Assembly (NCBI GenBank): GCA_021234155.1
Contig: JAJEKV010000011.1
Location: forward strand, 8,231,132-8,295,131
Reading direction: 5' to 3'
Length of the DNA: 64,000 nt
Source: Isoetes taiwanensis
Lineage: Eukaryota > Streptophyta > Lycopodiopsida > Isoetales > Isoetaceae
Program-made: the position numbers and the translations under genes
In this document: one piece after another, positions 58,262-64,000 of the stretch
Numbering within the stretch: the first letter of the stretch is position 1
Layout of the letters: every line of letters begins with the position of its first letter
Notes under the pieces: generated by a model
Seen by the model: the letters and a program-made list of their open reading frames with translations, nothing else
What the model was told of the DNA's origin: nothing
Databases searched by the model: none

Positions 58262-58284
58262 AAAAAAAAAAAAAAAAAAAAAAA
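58262..58284 (+). other. LINE-A poly-A tail
   Basis: A run of 23 A follows 'ctgccgtttctatt' and is directly followed by the right target duplication (58,284-58,297). It marks the 3' end of the LINE-A transcript as inserted. Confidence 0.95.
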
Positions 58285-58297
58285 TAACGAACAAATA
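58284..58297. repeat. Target-site duplication of LINE-A, right copy
   Basis: 'ataacgaacaaata' is identical to 44,105-44,118; sequence identity stops directly outside both copies. Confidence 0.95.
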
Positions 58298-58558
58298 ACA
58301 CAGATAATTTAACTTAACTAATAAACAAACAGAAAACGCTTTAAAGTACTCAATAACTATGTGAAACATAAAAAATTATTACTGGAAACTTGGGATAAAA
58401 GACTAATACCTTAATCTTCGACAAGCAGCGACAAATGCAACAAACTCTCCAATGGCTCAATATATGCTATTACCATGAACTCTGTTTTACCCCTGTTTAA
58501 TGTCTTCGTGGCTGCAAAATGCAATGATTAGAACAAAAGGAATGAGAAACAAACTACA

Positions 58559-60985
58559 TTATCTGTTAACAAAATATAGACCTTCATTTGCTCCCTTCAG
58601 TTGCTTATAGTTTGCAGCTTGGGCTAAAAGATTAATACCGACGTTTGTACACAATGCTTGTGCAGCAGCAAGCCCTTCTTTTAAGGCCTCAATAATCTTG
58701 TCATCCGTATCCACGCTACTATAATCTGCAAGGTTACAGGTCAGCACATTCCCATTGGTATCTACCTTCTTTTCTAACTCTTGCCAAATGTGCTCTTGCT
58801 TAGCATGTGCTACAGGAAATAAGAGGGCAGTGGCAGCCTAAAATTGAGAAATGTGATTCAAAGCAGAGGCACTCTCCAATAAGTCTGCCCCATCATACGA
58901 TCTTTCGTTACGCACCATGCCACCCACTTTGAGAAGAAGTTCTCGCATACGTCCGATCACGTGCACTGTAAGGGCAACTCTAAATGCCCAAATTCATCTC
59001 TAAAATACTTTATTAGCAGCACAACAAAATGGCATGACAATTGCACGTCTATAAAGCTTTCCCGACTAATGAAGTTCTTACTCAAAGAATGCATGCTATG
59101 GTTCTTCAATCATAGCCTCCAAAGCCCTATTATGCACCTAAGAATATGGAACCATTGCCAAACTCCTAAAGTTTTAAAGATCAAAGCAAATTGAAAGTAG
59201 CAAACGTGATTCCTACTCACCTAAAGAAGAAGGATACCATTGCAATAGCTTTAACCCGAGCCCTCAAGTCCATAGTAGGTAAGAGAAAGATGTCAATATA
59301 TGATGCCACGACTTCCAAATAAACTTTTTGTGCCCAAATTCCACATCGGTGGGCCCGGCAGAACCATTCCCCGAAGTTCGGCCCAAGCATTGCTGAAACT
59401 TTCTAGAGGCAAGACGTTGCGCAACCCTCCAGTTTTGCCTATCCTGGTGCTTCACATCTCCAAGTTCCAGCCTATGCTTTCCTTGGCATAACTCAAAGAC
59501 ATGGCATATGTCATTGAGTGTCACTAACTCGTTCCCTAAGTACAGTCTTCTAGAGGCACTATCCATGGGATTAACAAGCTTCTTGCCGCAGTACCTAAAT
59601 CTTGGTCATGCATCCCATAAACATCCTTATTCCTCGAGGCACTTAATGGCCAACCGACCCATGATACCTCAAATGTACTTTCTTGTGCCTCCTTGGATGT
59701 ATAATCTTCAAACATGCACGTTCTCCTCCTCGAGTCTCCGTCCGACCTGTGGCCGATTAGAGGGCCAACAACCATTCTCAAGTGCACATTCCACAACCCT
59801 TGGATTTGCTGTCACTGACGTCTAACCTCTAGGTGATCAAATCTGTTACATGTAAGAATAATAGCAAGGACAAGTTTAGGCAGCTTCCTATGCAACGGAT
59901 TCACGATAAGAACTCTTGCATAGTGAGAAATGACATTCTCCTCGAAGACATTCATAATGATGTTGTAGCCCTCTTCCTTGGAGCCAACTAACACCTCAAA
60001 TGTGCCATTGCAAGCATGCCCTTCTTTCTTTCCACAAAAGCCAAGCAAGCAGTCATCTCTCGGAATCCAACAGACATCCTACAATTGTTGGAACTCCCCC
60101 CAGATCCAAGTGCTGGCGTTGCATGTGTCGAGTGGAGACCTAAGCAAGATGCTTGAATGTTTCTTCCCTAAGACTAACCTTGTAAAATAAGCTTTCTCGT
60201 GTGGAGCGCATAGTGGTGGACATACTTGGACCTGCAAAATTAAGAGAAAGAAAATTTTGCATTCTTCTCCCTCCCCATATCTTAATTGTTTCAAACAACG
60301 CCTTCGTGGTTTCCCTATATCTTCTTTTATGGCCAGGTCTGATTATGTTTTGAGCTATGTCCCTCAGAAAATCTCAAAGAGCTAGTTTTCCACTAAATTT
60401 CCCTTGCCAATGTGCCTCCACTATGTCCTGGAAGAATCAGTTCACATCCTTCCTGTTCGTTGACTCCTCCAGACTCCCTCTTAGCAACCTTTCTTTCATG
60501 GACAATGCAGTAACTCTCATTTTGGAAAACATTAATTCCTTATGTAACTTTCTTATCTCATAAACTGCAGACCTGGCCATTTTCTTTATCTCAATTGTAT
60601 TCAAATAATCTGATCTAATACATAACTTTGTAGTTCTAAATCCCCTCACTACCTTGTCATTGTCTGTCTATGCATTCTCATGTAAAAATCCCTCTCCTTC
60701 GGAATAGCAGTACATAAAAAACATTGATAATTCACAAAGGGTTCATCAATAAGGCTGATCCTCTTGCATTTCTTATGCCTAAACGAGCTACTAATCTGTA
60801 CTAAACCATGCCCAACTACAAATGTATGCTGCAATGTAGGTTCACAATACCAATGTGTCCCAATTTTCAGCTCATGCAAAAAGGATCTTAAATCCTTCAC
60901 TTTATCTCCATACTTATATTTGTTATACTTATATTTGTTCTGCCAAACGCCCCAGCATAGTAGAGCCAAGGACGTTTCTGTTATG
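58559..60985 (-). pseudogene. Intron-bearing gene of unnamed family, middle and C-terminal part
   Basis: Minus-strand coding blocks, in order: after an acceptor ('ttccataacag', about 60,985) 'ETSLALLCWGVWQNKYKY', 'CFLCTAIPKERDFYMRMH' (about 60,690-60,740, Cys pair plus His), 'YETTKALFETIKIWGG'-like blocks (60,300-60,360), 'GGVPTIVGCLLDSER' (about 60,060-60,100), 'LLGFCGKKEGHACNGTFEVL' (59,985-60,045), 'HYARVLIVNPLHRKLPKLVL' (59,870-59,930), 'VVGPLIGHRSDGDSRRRTCM' (59,715-59,775), 'GDVKHQDRQNWRVAQRLASR' (about 59,405-59,465), and 'LKEGLAAAQALCTNVGINLL' (58,605-58,670) ending at TAA. The 'VNPLHRKLP' and 'GPLIGHRSDGDSRRR' blocks look strongly conserved. Frame changes and stops (for example near 60,150) suggest decay. 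It may be a domesticated or decayed DNA-transposon gene, but I cannot name the family. Confidence 0.45.
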
Positions 60986-61054
60986 GAAATACGACAATGA
61001 AACCTAAATACCCTACAAACTTAAAATACAAACCACTTATAAAGCCAATAAGAG

Positions 61055-61140
61055 TACTCACGTGAACTGTTACTTGATGAAGCTTGGCTGCTCGAGCTTG
61101 GAGGGCATGGAGGGTTTGCTGCTCATGTAAAAATCAGCCC
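61055..61140 (-). CDS. Short upstream exon with strong splice donor
   Basis: On the minus strand 'HEQQTLHALQARAAKLHQVT' ends at a consensus donor ('cac|gtgagt', about 61,058-61,063). The next intron would end at the acceptor near 60,985. This ties the exon to the gene at 58.6-61.0 kb and shows it has introns, unlike a retrocopy. Confidence 0.4.
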
Positions 61141-63342
61141 AAATCAGCAAAGATTATTCAACATTATTGCAGCTAATGTGAACACTACTTCTAGCAAATA
61201 AAATAGAGGTTACCTCTTGCAAAAAAAGAATGCAAATTCCCTTGATGCTGAAACGGACCTAGCCCCTTGGCCTAGGCCGTCGCACTAAGTAACTCGGGTA
61301 TAGACAATCAAATCATCATGGACTTTTATTCATAAATATTTGGTTTACAATCAAATCATTTACATCCGGCCCAAGGCCACACATACAAAGGAGAGTTCAC
61401 ATCATCCCCATCTCACAATACACCCATAATATACAAAAACCCCAAGGCCACCCCGTCACCCATGCTTAATTGGCCCTTTGATCTTCCCCCTCCTCGGAAG
61501 TGACCGAGGAGGAGTCGCCAGAGCTACCCTCAGAAGACTCTCCATCCGTCTCGGGGTCTTGGGCCTCAATCTGGGGTTGCCTTTGCGCATAATACAACTC
61601 CCTGAACAATGATATTAGGATCTCGTAAACTCGCTCCTTAGACATTAAAGCTGGCTCAGCCTCCGTCTCGTTGAACCCCCAGGTAACAAAAGAGTCTAGG
61701 TCCAACACAATCGTGGCTTCAGGACGTGCCATCTTACAACACAACAAACACCCGGGGTTAGTCCACAAGGACTAAGTGGGGAGGGACATTGGGGTCTTCA
61801 CATTCATGCATAATAATAACATTAATATGTGAATTACCTGGTAAGCTGATAATCCCCCTGTAAAGGTTAGTACATTCTATGTCACCATTTTCCATGCATA
61901 CTACATGCCAAGCGTAATCCTCGGGTGGCGACCCCAAGGAGACCACTCTCTCCATCTGTACGTACAGGGTTCAACTCATCCGTCAGGCCATCTGGCACGG
62001 ATGCGGAGTTACAAGGCCACCCCACCCCTCCGAAGGTGGGCCGTTGCATGCAAATGCACAACATTCTTTGATTCAAGTGCACCATAAACATAATATCGTC
62101 TCAGATACATAATGCAATTTCGTAAGGTGCTCATACCCTATTCATACTTATAGAGCAATCTTTAATACACGCATAAACATCCCACATTATACACTAGCCA
62201 GGCAGATACTTTTCCCTACTACGGGACGGCAACAACATTCAATGGAATCTTGGTCTCATAAGGTAGGTTTGCCTAGCGGTTGGTAGAAGGTAACTACAAT
62301 TGACAAGAACACCTAAGGGTTTTAAGGTTTAACTTTATAACAACTTAAGGTTTAAGTTTTAACTTTAAAATAAGGTTTTTAAAGGTCTGGGGATACCGGA
62401 CCCTGGTATCCCCCTGCAACAGAAATCAGAAAGTGACTATAACAAGTTCGTGGGCGCCCAACAGTGGCCCCTTTTTGGCTGGCCGACCGGATCTACAAGC
62501 TCGCCCCAGGCAAAAGTTCATGTCCAAACACATTCAGCGTGCAAAATACTAGCTTTAGAGTAGGAACCAGAGGAGAAGACGGATTTACAATCTTGATCAC
62601 GGCAGTGGAGAGGCAGACAGAAGGATTATTTTTACACAACCGACCGAAGCAAGCTAAGGTTCATAAGATCGGATGGTCGAATTCAAGCAGGGCCTGCCGG
62701 ATCTGGGAGCACAGAGCAAATGGGCATGACAGATTTTACTTATGAATTGGAGTTTGGCTTACAGGAGGCGGTGGGCATGCTTCAGAGACTCAGCTCTACA
62801 TAATCCGTCCCCAATCAGGCCGAAAATCAATACAAAGATCAAATCCCCACCTGAATTTAGCTTTGGACTCTTGTTTTCCTTGCTCTACTTCCAATTTGAT
62901 CAGCCCAACCGATTCTCTTCCTCCTCCTTTTTGCCCATCCGGCCAACTCTTCTATTTCTTATATACCCTTGCCTTAAGAACACTTGGCAGGATCCATCCC
63001 AGGATCAGGCCAGATGGTGAGTTTGGCATGCTACATGCATCTGTAAGCGAGATCCTACCGCTATCTGGCAGCCACGATTCCTTTCTTCCCCTGATTTAGT
63101 GTGCTCACACTTTTAGCATTCAATTTATTAAGGTTTTAAGTTACCTTAGCTAAAGTTTTTATTTAGATTTAAATGGCGCTTCTAACACACCCATGGACGA
63201 TACCAGCGTTTGCTCATATACAAATTCTGGACACAAGCTTGGACACAAGCTAAGTCCCCGGTTTGTTACGATCTTGGGTCCGCTTCAGATTTCTTGGGCC
63301 CCACACCTCTGTTTGCTTGGTCATTTGACTCCTTACCCATAT
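61141..63342. other. Possible LTR-type sequence separating two gene parts
   Basis: The plus-strand sequence 'tgggcgcccaacagtggccc' (62,448-62,467) resembles a retrotransposon primer-binding site of the TGGCGCCCA type used by many plant and other LTR elements. The DNA to its left could be an LTR, but no second copy or clear TG..CA ends are present in the window. A minus-strand frame (61,466-61,732, 'MARPEATIVLDLDSFVTWGF', then a Ser/Asp/Glu-rich end) is intact and unrecognised. Confidence 0.25.
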
Positions 63343-64000
63343 TCATGGCAAAAGATGCACGTGTCTCTTTGAAAGAATATGATCTCTCATGTGGCCATTA
63401 AGACTTCTAGATTTTGGAAAGAGTTCAAGAAGCCTTTCACACATGGCACAAATAATACAAATGTCATCATGTTTAGCATATCCACCAATGGTGTTCTCAT
63501 AAAGCTTGAACACAACATCAAAAACTCTAGTTTCTTCTTGAAACTTTGCAATGGCAGTAGCTAATGTACTTTCTACTAGAGCTTGATTCTCCTTGCGAAT
63601 GTCCAGCTCCTCCTCAACATTACATGGGCTGGTTACGCTCATAATTATCTAAGATGACTCTTGGACTTGGTGGTTGCATTCAAAGTTACACAAGATATCA
63701 TCTCCACTTTTACCATATCGTTTCTCACATTCAAGACACCAAATAGCAAATACTGGTTTACCATGGGCATCATAAGAACACAATTCAGACCTGTCCTTTC
63801 GATTCTTTCGCTGCAGCTTTAAACTCAACTTCCTCACAACAACTTGCCATTTGGCAACATCAAACTTTGTTGCTAACTTGGATAGCAACCTATTCTTTGA
63901 AAAATGCAGATCTGATACATCATCTCAAAAAGCGGTATCTTCAACGAGAACAAGCTCATCATCATTTACCTCTTCATTGGTCTGCTCCTCATCTATGACA
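63343..64000 (-). pseudogene. Upstream part of the same or a related gene, runs off the window
   Basis: The minus-strand frame runs in from the right edge ('NDDELVLVEDTAF'), has a TGA near 63,925, then 'LATKFDVAKWQVVVRKLSLK', 'FAIWCLECEKRYGKSGDDIL', a TAG near 63,648, 'NQALVESTLATAIAKFQEET' and 'DICIICAMCERLLELFPKSR' with 'LNGHMRDHI'. The last block has the Cys-x2-Cys and His-x3-His spacing of a zinc finger, and 'CLECEKRYG' may be another. Two stops in one otherwise open frame suggest a recent pseudogene. It may be the N-terminal part of the gene at 58.6-61.1 kb. Confidence 0.4.

Larger units (their letters stand above)
44119..58284 (+). mobile_element. LINE-A: L1-like non-LTR retrotransposon, full length, internally interrupted
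   Basis: LINE-A has a 5' leader (44,119-44,515), ORF1 split by a nested insert, ORF2 with endonuclease, reverse transcriptase and zinc-finger parts, a 3' region with an extra open frame, and a 23-bp poly-A tail (58,262-58,284). Exact target duplications flank it. Without the insert (about 45,911-53,200) it is close to 7 kb, a usual L1 length. The leader reaches the left duplication, so this copy is not 5'-truncated. ORF2 has at least three frameshifts or stops, so it is no longer autonomous. Sequence right after the left duplication is a short GATA run (44,121-44,135). Confidence 0.9.

Overview
The window looks like nuclear DNA of a large, transposon-filled land-plant genome. The reasons are the kinds of element present: a CACTA element with plant-type subterminal repeats, a plant MULE with a SWIM zinc finger, an L1-like LINE whose ORF1 carries a DUF4283-like region plus a CCHC knuckle, and a Ty3/gypsy pol fragment. 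A tyrosine-recombinase (YR) element and a DUF7869-like gene make a seed-free plant (fern, lycophyte or bryophyte) my best guess, but that is inference. I recognise no intact host housekeeping gene. Almost everything codable is a mobile-element gene, and nearly all are broken.

Layout. 1-4.9 kb: right part of a YR element with a structured non-coding tail (TATA box, hairpin minisatellite, double hairpin, bracketing 40-bp direct repeats). 4.9-8.4 kb: nothing recognised except a small tandem duplication. 8.4-9.3 kb: decayed MULE transposase with a short LINE tail inserted in its frame. 9.42-9.70 kb: a 'gcattttggtaatt' array, split by a CACTA element at 9,732-18,218 (CACTA TIRs, 3-bp GCG target duplication, 12-bp subterminal repeats at both ends, DUF4216-like exon, nested gypsy pol fragment). 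19.165-26.593 and 26.607-33.659 kb: a 7.4-kb head-to-tail duplication differing mostly by short indels; each copy holds an inverted YR tail. 34.8-35.7 kb: 3' end of a second CACTA of the same family. 36.3-37.4 kb: another inverted YR tail. 38.36-39.8 kb: partial DNA element with an array of GGTATAAATTTATACC palindromes. 40.2-41.7 kb: DUF7869-like pseudogene on the minus strand.

44.119-58.284 kb is a three-level nest. LINE-A (plus strand, 14-bp target duplication, poly-A tail) is split in ORF1 by GC-rich LINE-B (minus strand, about 45.9-53.2 kb). LINE-B is itself split between RT motif C and the following conserved KYLGV motif by a second palindrome-array DNA element (47.244-49.494 kb) with about 30-bp terminal inverted repeats. 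58.5-64 kb: pieces of an intron-bearing, partly decayed minus-strand gene of a family I cannot name, separated by a stretch with a possible LTR/primer-binding site.

The elements share parts. The LINE-B 3' end recurs as a stub inside the MULE. A double-hairpin motif is common to the YR tails and the LINE-B 3' region. The palindrome array defines a non-autonomous DNA-element family with two members here. The most unusual features are the structured YR tail, whose hairpin arms keep matching while the loops vary, and the palindrome arrays.
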